This document shows positions 40,443 to 48,865 of a stretch of 64,000 bases of DNA, piece after piece. The stretch spans positions 2,046,001-2,110,000 of the forward strand of contig NZ_CP062008.1 in assembly GCF_005670685.2 (NCBI RefSeq). The letters run 5' to 3'. Each line of letters begins with the position of its first letter. Positions within the stretch are counted from its first letter, which is position 1. The stretch is from Mycolicibacterium mucogenicum DSM 44124. GTDB lineage: Bacteria > Actinomycetota > Actinomycetes > Mycobacteriales > Mycobacteriaceae. Below the pieces are notes generated by a model that was not told the DNA's origin, ran no database searches, and saw only the letters and a list, made by a program, of their open reading frames with translations. Made by a program: the position numbers and the translations under genes.

Positions 40443-41447
40443 ATGGTCGACGCCGGTTCTCGTTGTGTGGCTCGTCTGAACGTCGTTGTCGCGGTCGCCA
40501 CCGCCGCGATCGTGGTGATCGGCTTTGTGGGCGCGGCCCCTCCCGGCCGTGATTCCACGGTCAGCGTCAGCGCCGTCCGGCTAGCGGCCGCGAAGGCGTC
40601 GATGGCGGTGCAGTGGGCCGCGCTGGACCAATTCGCGGCCACCCACACCGATTTGATGGCGGCCGCAGCGCACGTGGTGGTAGGTGGTGGCTCGAATCTC
40701 AGTGCTGCGGCCGCAGCGACGCCGAGGATCGGATCCGGCACGGCGCCAACGCCTCTGGCGGGGACCGGCACGGCACCAACGTCTTTGGCAGCCACGTCAA
40801 CAGCGCTACCCACCCCGCAGCCCGCTGGCGCCGTAGCCGTTATCGAGCAGGCGATCGTGTCTGCGCTGTCGACGGCGTTCCTGACGTTGGCCCAGCCGCT
40901 GGTCAGTACGCCCCAGTTGGCCGCGATCTTCGGCCCCTTCGTGTTCTTGGGCATCATCTTGTACGGCTTGGTCGTGGGTGTGCCGCTCACAATTTTCAAC
41001 TCCATCGCTGCCCCGATACTCAACTTGTTGCCGTTCGCGGCGGTGCCGGCACCGGTCTTCGCGGCGCCCACGCCGACGGCAGCCGAGTCGACTGGCACCG
41101 TCGCGCCCACCGTGACCGTCTCCGACCCGGTGACGCCATCTCCCAAGGCGACCCACAAGGGGCGGGCGTTGCCGACGTCGCACACACCGAAAGGCGCGGT
41201 CGCGATTGCGGACACGACCGGTGACGACGTGGCGGGGCAGCTCAAGTCGACGGCGCGGCAGTCGGTGTCCCTCGGCCTGACGCCTGCTGCCGGCGGCCAG
41301 TCCCAGGATCGCGATGCCGGCGGCCCGGGTTCGGGATCGCAGGCGGGCAATCCCAAGGGTGCCGGCAAAGCGGGGGCTGCGCCGTCCCGTTCCTCGAAGG
41401 CGGGCCACGGTAGCCGGTCGGTTCGCGGTGACAAGGGCAACTCCTAG
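40443..41447 (+). CDS. Ala/Pro/Thr-rich exported or membrane-anchored protein, unknown
   Basis: A 334-residue protein with an N-terminal hydrophobic segment (LNVVVAVATAAIVVIGFVGAAPPG), a second long hydrophobic stretch (LAAIFGPFVFLGIILYGLVVGVPLTIF) and low-complexity flanks. Repeats of GTAPTPLAGTGTAPTSLA type lie near residue 100, and there is a basic Gly/Ser/Lys C-terminus. It resembles mycobacterial PE/PPE-linked or surface-exposed proteins only in composition. ATG 40443 follows a purine-rich run, and the codon usage is like its neighbours. The 186 bp upstream show no clear signal. Confidence 0.6.
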   Translation: MVDAGSRCVARLNVVVAVATAAIVVIGFVGAAPPGRDSTVSVSAVRLAAAKASMAVQWAALDQFAATHTDLMAAAAHVVVGGGSNLSAAAAATPRIGSGTAPTPLAGTGTAPTSLAATSTALPTPQPAGAVAVIEQAIVSALSTAFLTLAQPLVSTPQLAAIFGPFVFLGIILYGLVVGVPLTIFNSIAAPILNLLPFAAVPAPVFAAPTPTAAESTGTVAPTVTVSDPVTPSPKATHKGRALPTSHTPKGAVAIADTTGDDVAGQLKSTARQSVSLGLTPAAGGQSQDRDAGGPGSGSQAGNPKGAGKAGAAPSRSSKAGHGSRSVRGDKGNS

Positions 41448-41462
41448 GCGCGGTTGGGTCTC

Positions 41463-41492
41463 GGCGTTGGCATTGGCATTGGCGTTGGCTTA
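41463..41492. repeat. hexanucleotide microsatellite (GGCRTT)n
   Basis: Five tandem hexamers: GGCGTT, GGCATT, GGCATT, GGCGTT, GGCTTA. The tract lies in the 141-bp gap between the Ala-rich protein gene and the HNH gene and could vary in length by slippage. No gene is seen in the gap. Confidence 0.7.
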
Positions 41493-41588
41493 GGCGGCTC
41501 TCGGGCGTGGCGGCTCTTTTTCGGCCCGTAGCGCCGCGGCGCGTGCGGCACTGCCGTCGCGGCATGGGATGCCGTGGCGGGTGCCCGA

Positions 41589-42992
41589 TTAGCTTGCAGG
41601 CCTGTTTGTTTCACCGTCATCGTCTCCGCTCTCGGTCGGATACAGGGTGGGGTGGTGGTAGTGGTTGGTTCGGGGTTGGCCGACGTCGAGCAGGGGTGGT
41701 GGGGTCCAGTGGGTGCGGCCGTTCTTCATGGTGGTGGTCCAGCCTCCGGTGTCGGCGAGGCGGTTGTCGGGTCCGCAGGCCAGGGTGAGGTTGGTGATGT
41801 CGGTGGGTCCGTCATCGCGCCAGTTGGTGTTGACGTGATGGGCCTGGGAGCGGGATGCGGGGGCGGTGCAGTTGGGTTTGGTGCAGCCCAGGTCGCGGGC
41901 GAACAACGCCAACCGTTGCGCGGTGTTGGCTGTTCTGGCCGCCCGGCCCAGATACAGGGGTTGGCCGGTGTGCTCGTCGAACACCGCCAGGTAGTTGTCC
42001 GAGCCCTGGGCGGCCATCCGAACCAGATCCTTGACCGGGAGTTTCGTGCCGGTGTGCGTGAGCGCCATCCCGGCACGTTTTTCCAGCTCGGTGACAGTGC
42101 AGGTGCCGACCACCGCGACGGGGAAGCCGTTGTGCACCCCGGGGGTCCCGGTGGCCAGCATCATCCGGCCCACGAATTTGAAGGCGTCGTACTGCCGCTG
42201 CGCCAGGGTGCGGGTGTCGTTGTCGATCTGCTCCTGCGTCGGCGTCCCCGAGAAGCAGGGTTCCGGGTCGGCGGGGTTACACATGCCCGGGGCGGCGTAC
42301 TTGTCGAACAACACTTGCCAGTAGGCCCGGCCTTCCGGATCCAGCTCGGCGGTGACGTCGGTACGGCCATCAGGTCGCTGCTTGCCCATGACGAACGACC
42401 GCTTCGGGTCGGGCTCATCGTCGTCGGGCTCGGGCCCGTCCTGATCGAGCCGGTACAACAAATCCGCCGCGACTTTGCGCAGGTCCTCGGGGGTTTTCAC
42501 CCTCGCGTCGGCCACCAGATCTGTTTCGCACTGGGCCAGGGTGACCGGGTCGGCCGCCCACAACGGGACCTTGCCGAAAAACCAGGTGATCACCGCGACG
42601 TGCTCGGCATTGATCGCCCCCTCAGCCAGAGCGGCGGCGACCAGCTCCCACACCGGGCCCAACGCCTCCCCGGTGATGGCCGAGCGCGGACCCAGGTGAT
42701 CGCAGTCCCGCACCCGGCGGCGGGCCTCCTCCCGGCTGATGCGGTGCCGCACATGCAAAACCTCAGGCCAATCCTTGGCCCCGATCTCCTTCGCCGTCGC
42801 CTGCGTCTGTGCGGCGGCCAGGATCTGATGGTCGACCACTTCGGCGGCGCATTTGGCCGTTTCGCGGCGGGACTGCAGCGCCAACAATGTCCGCACGTCC
42901 AGGCCGGTGTAGTCCAGGGACGCGAGCCGAGCGTGCGCAGCTTCGTAGGCGGCGTAGGCCTCCTCGACAGCGGCTGGATCGGTCAATCCCAT
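41589..42992 (-). CDS. DUF222/HNH endonuclease (13E12 repeat family)
   Basis: A 467-residue member of the mycobacterial 13E12 family. The N-terminal DUF222 domain (~20-330) runs [22 protein letters not shown]... to [17 protein letters not shown]. The C-terminal HNH nuclease carries [44 protein letters not shown], with the Cys pair, His-His and Asn of an HNH fold. ATG 42992 begins 2 bp after a LexA box, so the gene should be DNA-damage induced. 13E12 genes are usually multicopy and recombine with each other; a second copy is not in this window. Confidence 0.92.
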   Translation of the reverse strand: MGLTDPAAVEEAYAAYEAAHARLASLDYTGLDVRTLLALQSRRETAKCAAEVVDHQILAAAQTQATAKEIGAKDWPEVLHVRHRISREEARRRVRDCDHLGPRSAITGEALGPVWELVAAALAEGAINAEHVAVITWFFGKVPLWAADPVTLAQCETDLVADARVKTPEDLRKVAADLLYRLDQDGPEPDDDEPDPKRSFVMGKQRPDGRTDVTAELDPEGRAYWQVLFDKYAAPGMCNPADPEPCFSGTPTQEQIDNDTRTLAQRQYDAFKFVGRMMLATGTPGVHNGFPVAVVGTCTVTELEKRAGMALTHTGTKLPVKDLVRMAAQGSDNYLAVFDEHTGQPLYLGRAARTANTAQRLALFARDLGCTKPNCTAPASRSQAHHVNTNWRDDGPTDITNLTLACGPDNRLADTGGWTTTMKNGRTHWTPPPLLDVGQPRTNHYHHPTLYPTESGDDDGETNRPAS

Positions 42993-42994
42993 GC

Positions 42995-43012
42995 TTCGAA
43001 CATTAGTTCGAA
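42995..43012 (-). promoter_or_regulatory. LexA (SOS) box in front of the 13E12 HNH gene
   Basis: TTCGAACATTAGTTCGAA is a perfect 7-bp inverted repeat with a 4-bp spacer. It contains the mycobacterial SOS box TCGAAC-N4-GTTCGA without mismatch and ends 2 bp before the gene's ATG. LexA bound here would block transcription start or elongation until DNA damage. Confidence 0.9.
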
Positions 43013-43172
43013 TCACCGACAAGAAACCGTCGACAGCGTGACGCTAGTTACCTTGCGTGACCAGCGGAATCAAAGTGACCAAAGTTTTTTCGAGAGCGGT
43101 TGTAGTCCCGCAGCCCGCCCCCAGGTAGCCACGTGCACGGCCCGCGCCCGCAGCGTGAAACAATTGCAGCCC

Positions 43173-43436
43173 GTGAAGACCTTCGATGCGCTATTCGCCG
43201 AGCTCAGTGAGCGAGCGAAGACCCGACCGGCCGGCAGCGGCACCGTCGCGGCGTTGGACGCCGGCGTGCATCATCTGGGCAAGAAGATCATCGAAGAGGC
43301 CGGCGAAGTGTGGATCGCCGCCGAGCACGAGAGCGACGACGAGCTGGCCGGCGAGATCAGCCAGCTCCTGTACTGGACGCAGGTATTGATGATCAAGCGC
43401 GGCCTGACCCTCGACGACGTCTACGGCAAGCTGTGA
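43173..43436 (+). CDS. hisE: phosphoribosyl-ATP pyrophosphatase
   Basis: An 87-residue all-alpha MazG-type pyrophosphohydrolase catalysing the second step of histidine synthesis (PR-ATP to PR-AMP). The motif [31 protein letters not shown] supplies the metal-binding acidic residues (EExxE and ExxD). It is the single-domain form (HisE) found in mycobacteria. GTG 43173 gives [15 protein letters not shown]; the frame stays open far upstream opposite the HNH gene, but that is a GC shadow. hisG begins inside its stop (GTGA). Confidence 0.95.
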   Translation: MKTFDALFAELSERAKTRPAGSGTVAALDAGVHHLGKKIIEEAGEVWIAAEHESDDELAGEISQLLYWTQVLMIKRGLTLDDVYGKL

Positions 43437-44299
43437 CCGCCGCATCGAACGGCCTGCTCCGCGTTGCCGTCCCGAACAAGGGCGCGCTCAGCGAGTCCGC
43501 CGCCCACATCCTGTCCGAAGCCGGATACCGCCGCCGTACCGATCCCAAGGATCTGACGGTCGTCGACCCGGTGAACAAGGTCGAGTTCTTCTTCCTGCGC
43601 CCCAAGGACATTGCGATCTACGTGGGCTCCGGGCAGTTGGACTTCGGCATCACCGGCCGTGACCTGGCCGCTGAGTCGATGGCGCCCGTCAACGAGCGGT
43701 TGGCCCTAGGTTTCGGATCCTCGACGTTCCGGTATGCCGCACCCAAGGGACGCGACTGGACCGTCGCCGACCTGGCCGGTAAGCGCATTGCCAGCGCCTA
43801 CCCGAACTTGGTGCGGAAAGACCTGGCCGACAAGGGGATTGACGCCACGGTGATCCGCCTCGACGGCGCGGTGGAAATCTCGATCCAGCTCGGTGTCGCT
43901 GACGCCATCGCGGACGTCGTCGGATCCGGCCGGACCCTGGCGCTGCACAACCTGGTGGCCTTCGGTGAATCGCTGTGCGATTCGGAAGCAGTTCTCATCG
44001 AGCGCGCCGACGTCGCGCCGGACCCGGCGCGCGACCAACTCGCGGCCCGCATCCAGGGCGTCGTGTTCGGGCAGCAGTACCTGATGCTCGACTATGACTG
44101 CCCGCGCAGCGTTTTGGAGCAGGCGACGGCCATCACGCCGGGCCTCGAATCGCCGACCATCGCGCCGCTGGCCGACGCAGACTGGGTCGCGGTGCGCGCC
44201 CTGGTGCCGCGGCGCCAGGTCAACGCCATCATGGATGAGCTGGCGGCCATCGGGGCGAAGGCGATCTTGGCGTCCGATATCCGGTTCTGTCGCTTCTGA
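43433..44299 (+). CDS. hisG: ATP phosphoribosyltransferase, long form
   Basis: A 288-residue HisG long form with the C-terminal ACT-like regulatory domain. It condenses ATP and PRPP and is feedback-inhibited by histidine. Motifs are [13 protein letters not shown], the PRPP loop [13 protein letters not shown], and the regulatory-domain segments [16 protein letters not shown] and [23 protein letters not shown]. The GTG start overlaps the hisE stop by 4 bp, giving coupled translation, as I recall for Rv2122c-Rv2121c. Confidence 0.97.
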   Translation: MTAASNGLLRVAVPNKGALSESAAHILSEAGYRRRTDPKDLTVVDPVNKVEFFFLRPKDIAIYVGSGQLDFGITGRDLAAESMAPVNERLALGFGSSTFRYAAPKGRDWTVADLAGKRIASAYPNLVRKDLADKGIDATVIRLDGAVEISIQLGVADAIADVVGSGRTLALHNLVAFGESLCDSEAVLIERADVAPDPARDQLAARIQGVVFGQQYLMLDYDCPRSVLEQATAITPGLESPTIAPLADADWVAVRALVPRRQVNAIMDELAAIGAKAILASDIRFCRF

Positions 44300-44351
44300 C
44301 CCGTGCCGGTGTTAGCGTCGCCGTGAGGTCCGCAATCTGACGGAGGGTCAC

Positions 44352-44855
44352 GTGACGCAAGCGCTGGTTCTGCTGTTCGCCTTACTCATTGGTGTGGTCG
44401 CGGGCCTGCGGGCGCTGACTCCACCCGCCGTGGTGGCCTGGGGTGCCAAGCTCGGCTGGTTGCCGCTGGTGGGTACCTGGGCCGAATGGGTCGGCAACTG
44501 GATCACAGTGACGGTGCTGACGATCCTGTTGGTGGTTGAGTTGATCACCGATCAGCTGCCCAAGACGCCGGCGCGAACGGTGCCGTCGCAGTTCGGGGCC
44601 CGGTTGTTCACCGGTGCGTTCGCCGGTGCGGTCATCGGCGCCGGGTGGCACCACACGTTCATCGGTATGGGCGGCGGCATGATCGGCGCGGTCATCGGGA
44701 CGCTGGCAGGCTTTCATGCGCGCCGAATCCTGGTGGCGCGCAACGGCGGACACGACCTGCCGGTCGCACTCGCCGAGGATGTCCTCGCGGTCGGTGGTGG
44801 CTTCGCGATTGCGGCCGTCGTACTGAGTGCCATCGGTCCGTATGTCGTCGTCTGA
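44352..44855 (+). CDS. DUF4126 integral membrane protein (Rv2120c position)
   Basis: A 167-residue membrane protein with about four hydrophobic segments. It starts MTQALVLLFALLIGVVAGLRALTPPAVVAWGAKLGW, a DUF4126 signature, and includes Gly-rich stretches such as GAFAGAVIGAGW and GGGMIGAVIGTLAG. Function unknown. GTG 44352 is preceded by GGAGGG. The downstream flavoprotein gene overlaps its 3' end by 14 bp. Confidence 0.85.
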   Translation: MTQALVLLFALLIGVVAGLRALTPPAVVAWGAKLGWLPLVGTWAEWVGNWITVTVLTILLVVELITDQLPKTPARTVPSQFGARLFTGAFAGAVIGAGWHHTFIGMGGGMIGAVIGTLAGFHARRILVARNGGHDLPVALAEDVLAVGGGFAIAAVVLSAIGPYVVV

Positions 44856-46218
44856 GGCCACCGCGTTCGACGCCATCATCGTCGGCGCGGGACAAGCGGG
44901 ACCGCCTCTGGCCGGCCGACTCACCGAGGCCGGCCGGACTGTCGCCGTCATCGAACGCAAGCTCGTCGGCGGCACGTGCGTGAACTACGGCTGTATCCCG
45001 ACCAAGACGTTGGTCGCCAGCGCCTACGCCGCACACCTGGCCCGCCGCGGTGCCGAATACGGCATCGGCACCGGCGACGTCACCGTCGACATGGCAAAAG
45101 TCAAGGGCCGCAAGGACGGGATCGTCACCGCAGACCGTGAGGGCGTCGAAAGCTGGCTGGAGGGCATGGACGGCTGCACGCTGCTGCGCGGCCACGCACG
45201 CTTTCTCGACCCACACACCCTCCAGGTCGGCGACCAACAGATCACCGGCAAACAGATCTTCCTCAACACCGGCGGCCGCGCGACGGCCCCGGACATCCCT
45301 GGTCTCGCCGACGTCGACTACCTCACGAACGTCGGCATCCTCGAACTCGACACGGTGCCAGAGCATCTGGTGATCATCGGCGGCAGCTACATCGGTCTGG
45401 AGTTCGCGCAGATGTTCCGCCGCTTCGGCGCCGAAGTCACGGTGGTCGAGCGGGGACCACGGCTCGCCTCACGCGAAGACGACGACGTCTGCGCCGCCAT
45501 CAAGGACATCCTCGAACATGAGGGCATCACAATCCATCTGAGCGCCAGCGACATTCGGGTGGCCAAAGACGGTGACGGGGTGGCGGTCAGCACCGGCAGC
45601 GCCGTCGTATCGGGCTCGCACCTGCTGGTCGCGGTTGGCCGGGTGCCCAACACCGACGACCTGGGTCTCGAAAAGGCCGGGGTGGCGACGGATTCGCGGG
45701 GATACATCACCGTCGACGATCAGCTCCGGACGACCGCCGACCACATCTGGGCCATGGGCGACTGTAACGGCAAGGGCGCGTTCACCCACACGTCGTACAA
45801 CGACTTCGAGATCGTCGCCGCCAACCTGCTCGACAACGAACCCCGCCGCGTCAGCGACCGCATCCCCACCTACGCCCTGTACATCGATCCGCCGCTCGGG
45901 CGGGCCGGCCTGACCGAGGCCCAGGTTCGGGAGTCGGGCCGAAAAGCGTTGGTGGGCAAGAGGCCGATGACCCGCGTCGGCCGCGCGGTCGAAAAAGGGG
46001 AGACACAGGGTTTCATGAAGGTCGTGGTCGACGCCGAGACCAACCAGATTCTCGGCGCGTCCATTCTCGGCGTCGGCGGTGATGAGGTGGTGCACTGCAT
46101 CCTCGATCTGATGGCCGCCAAAGCCCCGTACACCACAATGACGCACACCGTGCACATCCATCCGACCGTCGCCGAGTTGGTGCCCACGATGCTCGAGGGG
46201 CTCAGGCCCCTGCAGTAA
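44842..46218 (+). CDS. pyridine nucleotide-disulfide oxidoreductase, mercuric/lipoamide reductase-like
   Basis: A 458-residue FAD enzyme. FAD binding is by DAIIVGAGQAGPPLAGRL, the redox-active disulfide is in GGTCVNYGCIPTKTLVAS, NAD(P) binding is in LVIIGGSYIGLEFAQMF, and a second FAD motif is HIWAMGDC. The C-terminal interface carries HTVHIHPTVAELVP, the His-Glu catalytic pair of this family. Thus it is a complete class I disulfide reductase; mercury, lipoamide or mycothione as substrate cannot be chosen here. Its 3' end overlaps the convergent flavodoxin-like gene by 17 bp. Confidence 0.88.
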   Translation: MSSSEATAFDAIIVGAGQAGPPLAGRLTEAGRTVAVIERKLVGGTCVNYGCIPTKTLVASAYAAHLARRGAEYGIGTGDVTVDMAKVKGRKDGIVTADREGVESWLEGMDGCTLLRGHARFLDPHTLQVGDQQITGKQIFLNTGGRATAPDIPGLADVDYLTNVGILELDTVPEHLVIIGGSYIGLEFAQMFRRFGAEVTVVERGPRLASREDDDVCAAIKDILEHEGITIHLSASDIRVAKDGDGVAVSTGSAVVSGSHLLVAVGRVPNTDDLGLEKAGVATDSRGYITVDDQLRTTADHIWAMGDCNGKGAFTHTSYNDFEIVAANLLDNEPRRVSDRIPTYALYIDPPLGRAGLTEAQVRESGRKALVGKRPMTRVGRAVEKGETQGFMKVVVDAETNQILGASILGVGGDEVVHCILDLMAAKAPYTTMTHTVHIHPTVAELVPTMLEGLRPLQ

Positions 46219-46837
46219 CGGGCTCCGTAACAGCCTGTGCCGCAACACGTCCGGCGACCAGTTGCCGGGTGACCTCGGCGACCCGCCGGCCCAAGTGCTC
46301 GCACGTCGCGACATCGGACGGGTGCACCTGGTCGGGGTTCGCATCGACGTCGGTTGCCGCTGCGGCGCCGAGCCAGAAGCCCAGCCGGTTCAGTTCGTCC
46401 GCGCTTGCGGTGGAGTGATTCCAGCCCGGACCCAGGCCCAGGTTCACCCAGTGCATGTGATGCTGGGCGGCGAACACCGCCAGCGAAACAAGCGAATTGA
46501 GCTTGTCGCCGCTCTTGCTCCCGGAGTTGGTGAATCCGGCGGCGACCTTGTCGCGCCATGTGCCCTGCTGGCACCGGCGGCCGGTCTGCTCGGCGAACGT
46601 CTGGAATGCCGCCGACACGTTGCCCATGTAGGTGGCAGTGCCGAAGATGATCGCGTCCGCGGTGTCCAGTGTTTGCCAATCCTCTTCGGTGAGATCACCC
46701 AACCGGATCGGGGTGACGGCCGCGCCGGCCGACCTGGCTCCGGCGGCGACTGCCTCGGCGAGGAACGCGGTGTGGCCGAACCCGGACTGGTAGGCGACAG
46801 CCACCGATGGGGCGTCGTGAAAGGTGTTGTCCGACAT
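46202..46837 (-). CDS. flavodoxin/WrbA-like NAD(P)H-dependent FMN protein
   Basis: A 211-residue flavodoxin-fold protein. The phosphate loop is YQSGFGHTAFLAEAVAAGA, and the flavin-contacting loop is FGTATYMGNVSAAFQTFAEQ, with further contacts in AGFTNSGSKSGDKLNSL. This fits NAD(P)H:quinone oxidoreductase (WrbA-like) activity. ATG 46837 has AGGAGCAC upstream. It lies just 9 bp from the SRPBCC gene on the same strand, and probably belongs to the ArsR-led operon. Confidence 0.85.
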   Translation of the reverse strand: MSDNTFHDAPSVAVAYQSGFGHTAFLAEAVAAGARSAGAAVTPIRLGDLTEEDWQTLDTADAIIFGTATYMGNVSAAFQTFAEQTGRRCQQGTWRDKVAAGFTNSGSKSGDKLNSLVSLAVFAAQHHMHWVNLGLGPGWNHSTASADELNRLGFWLGAAAATDVDANPDQVHPSDVATCEHLGRRVAEVTRQLVAGRVAAQAVTEPVTAGA

Positions 46838-46846
46838 CGTGTGCTC

Positions 46847-47374
46847 CTAGGTGTTGGGACCTGCGGGTGGGGCGTCGAGCGGGCCGTGCCCGGCGATCTC
46901 GGCGTATCGCTCCAGCCAGCCGGGCAGGGGAGTGCCGTCGAGCAGCGCCTGCAGCCGGTCGAGGAAAGCCTGTGTGCCAGGCCGGAATCCGTTGGCGTTG
47001 GGCACACCGAGGCCGCGATGGGTCATGCGGAGCAGGGTGCCGGTGCCGTCGGCGGTGAGTTCGTAGCGGACCACGCCGGGTTCGACGATCTGTTGGTGCC
47101 ATTCATGTTCGAACACGTGTGGCGGATCCCAGACCAGGATGCGGCCCGTCATGCGCTTCATGTCCGGTGGCACGGGCGGGCCGGAGGCGACCGTCTCGAT
47201 CGAGCCGCCCTCACGTCCGTCGATGACGGTCTTGCCCATCCAGATGTCGCGATGCGCGGGCTCGGTGATCGCGGCCCACACCCGCTCGACGGGGTGCTTC
47301 AGGCGCCGCTCGAATGTGAGCGTTGCGCGGTCACCGTCGACCGTGACGACGCCCTCGAGTTCATCGGTTGTCAT
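46847..47374 (-). CDS. SRPBCC (AHSA1-type) protein
   Basis: A 175-residue START/Bet v1-like protein of the AHSA1 group, starting MTTDELEGVVTVDGDRATLTFERRLKHPVERVWAAITEP, with the family's hydrophobic-pocket strands FEHEWHQQIVEPGVVRYELT. Its start overlaps the end of the ArsR gene by 14 bp, a very common bacterial ArsR-AHSA1 pairing. Ligand unknown. Confidence 0.9.
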   Translation of the reverse strand: MTTDELEGVVTVDGDRATLTFERRLKHPVERVWAAITEPAHRDIWMGKTVIDGREGGSIETVASGPPVPPDMKRMTGRILVWDPPHVFEHEWHQQIVEPGVVRYELTADGTGTLLRMTHRGLGVPNANGFRPGTQAFLDRLQALLDGTPLPGWLERYAEIAGHGPLDAPPAGPNT

Positions 47375-47687
47375 GTTCCTCCTCGAATGTCGAATCCAGA
47401 TGGCGCTCAAGGGCGTCCAGATGGTTGGTCCAGTAGCGGCGGTAGCGATCGATCCACTGGTCCATCTCGACCAGACCGTCGGCGCGTAGCGCGTAGATGC
47501 GTCGTTGGGCATCGGGCCGCACCTCGACCAGTCCGACTTCCCGGAGCACCCGGAGGTGACGGGAGACCGTCGGCTGGGTCAGTCCGGGGAGGGTGGCGAC
47601 CAGCTCGCCCGCGGTGCGTTCGCCCTCGGCGAGTACGTCGAGCAGTGCGCGCCGGTTCGGTTCGGCAACCGCTTCGAACACGTCCAT
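47361..47687 (-). CDS. ArsR-family winged-helix repressor
   Basis: A 108-residue ArsR/SmtB-fold repressor (AEPNRRALLDVLAEGERTAGELVATLPGLTQPTVSRHLRVLREVGLV). It lacks the ELCVCD metal motif, so it belongs to the group coupled with AHSA1 proteins and probably does not sense metals. It leads the minus-strand ArsR-SRPBCC-flavodoxin operon. Palindromes just upstream are its likely autoregulatory operator. Confidence 0.92.
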   Translation of the reverse strand: MDVFEAVAEPNRRALLDVLAEGERTAGELVATLPGLTQPTVSRHLRVLREVGLVEVRPDAQRRIYALRADGLVEMDQWIDRYRRYWTNHLDALERHLDSTFEEEHDNR

Positions 47688-47695
47688 GAAGTCAG

Positions 47696-47736
47696 TATGC
47701 CTAGACGTCTATATAGATGCAAGTAGATATAGGCGG
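47696..47736 (-). promoter_or_regulatory. candidate ArsR operator
   Basis: Overlapping palindromes TAGACGTCTA (47702-47711) and TCTATATAGA (47708-47717) lie 15-30 bp upstream of the arsR start. GCCTA at 47698-47702 mirrors TAGGC at 47730-47734. The AT-rich dyad cluster contrasts with the surrounding GC-rich DNA. Confidence 0.55.
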
Positions 47737-48090
47737 AGGCTTGAACGGCGAGGTTCGGTTGTCTGTCCGTTCTCAAACGTGACGTCACATTCTCAAAATC
47801 GATGTCCCACCGATGTCACCAATTGCCCCAGATATCACGCAATGTCACAACCGCGTGGGTCCGCCCAAGCTGTTGCGCCTTGTTGTCTCGTGTCTCTAGA
47901 TAAGAGATAACCCGTCCTCGTGCAATCGATCCGACATCGCGGGTGACGCACTAAGCAACCCTCGGCGACCGACACGGTCTTATCGTTTGCTTACTGTTCG
48001 GCCAGGCGCCGTATGGTGAATGAGACGTTCATCGCGAACGTTTCGGTGCACCCTTGCCGACACTCTAAGGGTGTCGGGGGAAACGCGACG
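47737..48090. other. 354-bp intergenic region without a supported gene
   Basis: The region lies between the ArsR operator and the GAP-family gene. No convincing reading frame was seen. It contains imperfect dyads TCTCTAGATAAGAGA (47894-47908), CGTTCATCGCGAACG (48026-48040) and GACACTCTAAGGGTGTC (48059-48075). The last directly precedes the start of the GAP gene and could be regulatory. Confidence 0.5.
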
Positions 48091-48774
48091 ATGACGGCGC
48101 TGCTGCTGACATTGGCGGGTTTGGCGTTCCTCGACTCGCTCAACGTCCTGAACATCGGCGTCGTCTCGGCACTGATCTACGGCAGTCGATTGAATCGTCA
48201 GTCTGCGCTCCCGGGTGGAGTGAGCTTCATTGCCGGGGTCCTCGCGGTAACTACCACTTTCGGCCTGTGCGTCGTGCTCGGCTTGGGATTACTCACCGAT
48301 CTGACCAGCTTCCATCTGACTCCTCCAGTGAGGTACTGGGGCGAGATGGTGCTGGGGCTGGTGCTGATCTTGCTGGCGTTCTTCCCGCTGGTTGCCCAAA
48401 CGACTGCGCCAGGCTGGGCCCTGGCGGCGATGCGCCAGCGCCCGTGGTTGCTCGGATTCCTTGGCGCCGCAATCGGTCTCGGCCAGGCTCCTACTGCTGT
48501 TCCCTACTTGGCGGGCCTGGCAATGATCTCAGCCCTGCATCCGCGGCCGCCGACCTGGCCAGTAATCGTGATCGTGTACTCAGTCCTCACCATGTTGCCG
48601 TGCATGGTGCTCCTCGGCCTATCCACCAGCCGAAGTAAACGGGCCGACCAGGCGCAGCGCTGGTTGGTGCGAAGTCTCACCCGATACGGGCCGATCGGGG
48701 TGCGCCTCTTATTTCTGGTAGCTGGAGTGGCATTGTTCGCCGACGCCGTTGTTCACCGCGATCGATGGTGGTGA
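48091..48774 (+). CDS. GAP-family (Sap/LysE-like) membrane protein
   Basis: A 227-residue integral membrane protein with six hydrophobic segments, of the GAP family, which in mycobacteria includes the glycopeptidolipid-addressing and sulfolipid-addressing proteins. It starts MTALLLTLAGLAFLDSLNVLNIGVVSALIYGSRL, containing the LDSLN motif typical of the family, and has GAAIGLGQAPTAVPYLAGLA in the middle. ATG 48091 follows a GGGGGAAA run. It precedes the GlfT2-like gene by 91 bp. A role in moving an envelope glycolipid is inferred. Confidence 0.8.
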   Translation: MTALLLTLAGLAFLDSLNVLNIGVVSALIYGSRLNRQSALPGGVSFIAGVLAVTTTFGLCVVLGLGLLTDLTSFHLTPPVRYWGEMVLGLVLILLAFFPLVAQTTAPGWALAAMRQRPWLLGFLGAAIGLGQAPTAVPYLAGLAMISALHPRPPTWPVIVIVYSVLTMLPCMVLLGLSTSRSKRADQAQRWLVRSLTRYGPIGVRLLFLVAGVALFADAVVHRDRWW

Positions 48775-48816
48775 CACCAAAATTGAGATGCAGGGCCGAG
48801 GCAGATTCTGACCATG

Positions 48817-48838
48817 CTCGTTTCGCTAGGAACGAGAG
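48817..48838. repeat. hairpin CTCGTTTC/GGAACGAG with a relative of the AGAAACGAGA motif
   Basis: CTCGTTTC-GCTA-GGAACGAG pairs 7 of 8 bases at 48817-48836. Its right arm (CTAGGAACGAGAG) resembles the core of the direct repeats at 50828 and 51904. It may terminate the GAP gene or control the next one. Confidence 0.4.
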
Positions 48839-48865
48839 TTGTTTGGTGGTGGTCTAATCGCGGAT

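Noticed and set aside
41574..43172. A long plus-strand open frame running into hisE
   Set aside because: It is antisense to the well-supported HNH gene, has no family features, and reflects high-GC codon bias. hisE itself starts at GTG 43173.
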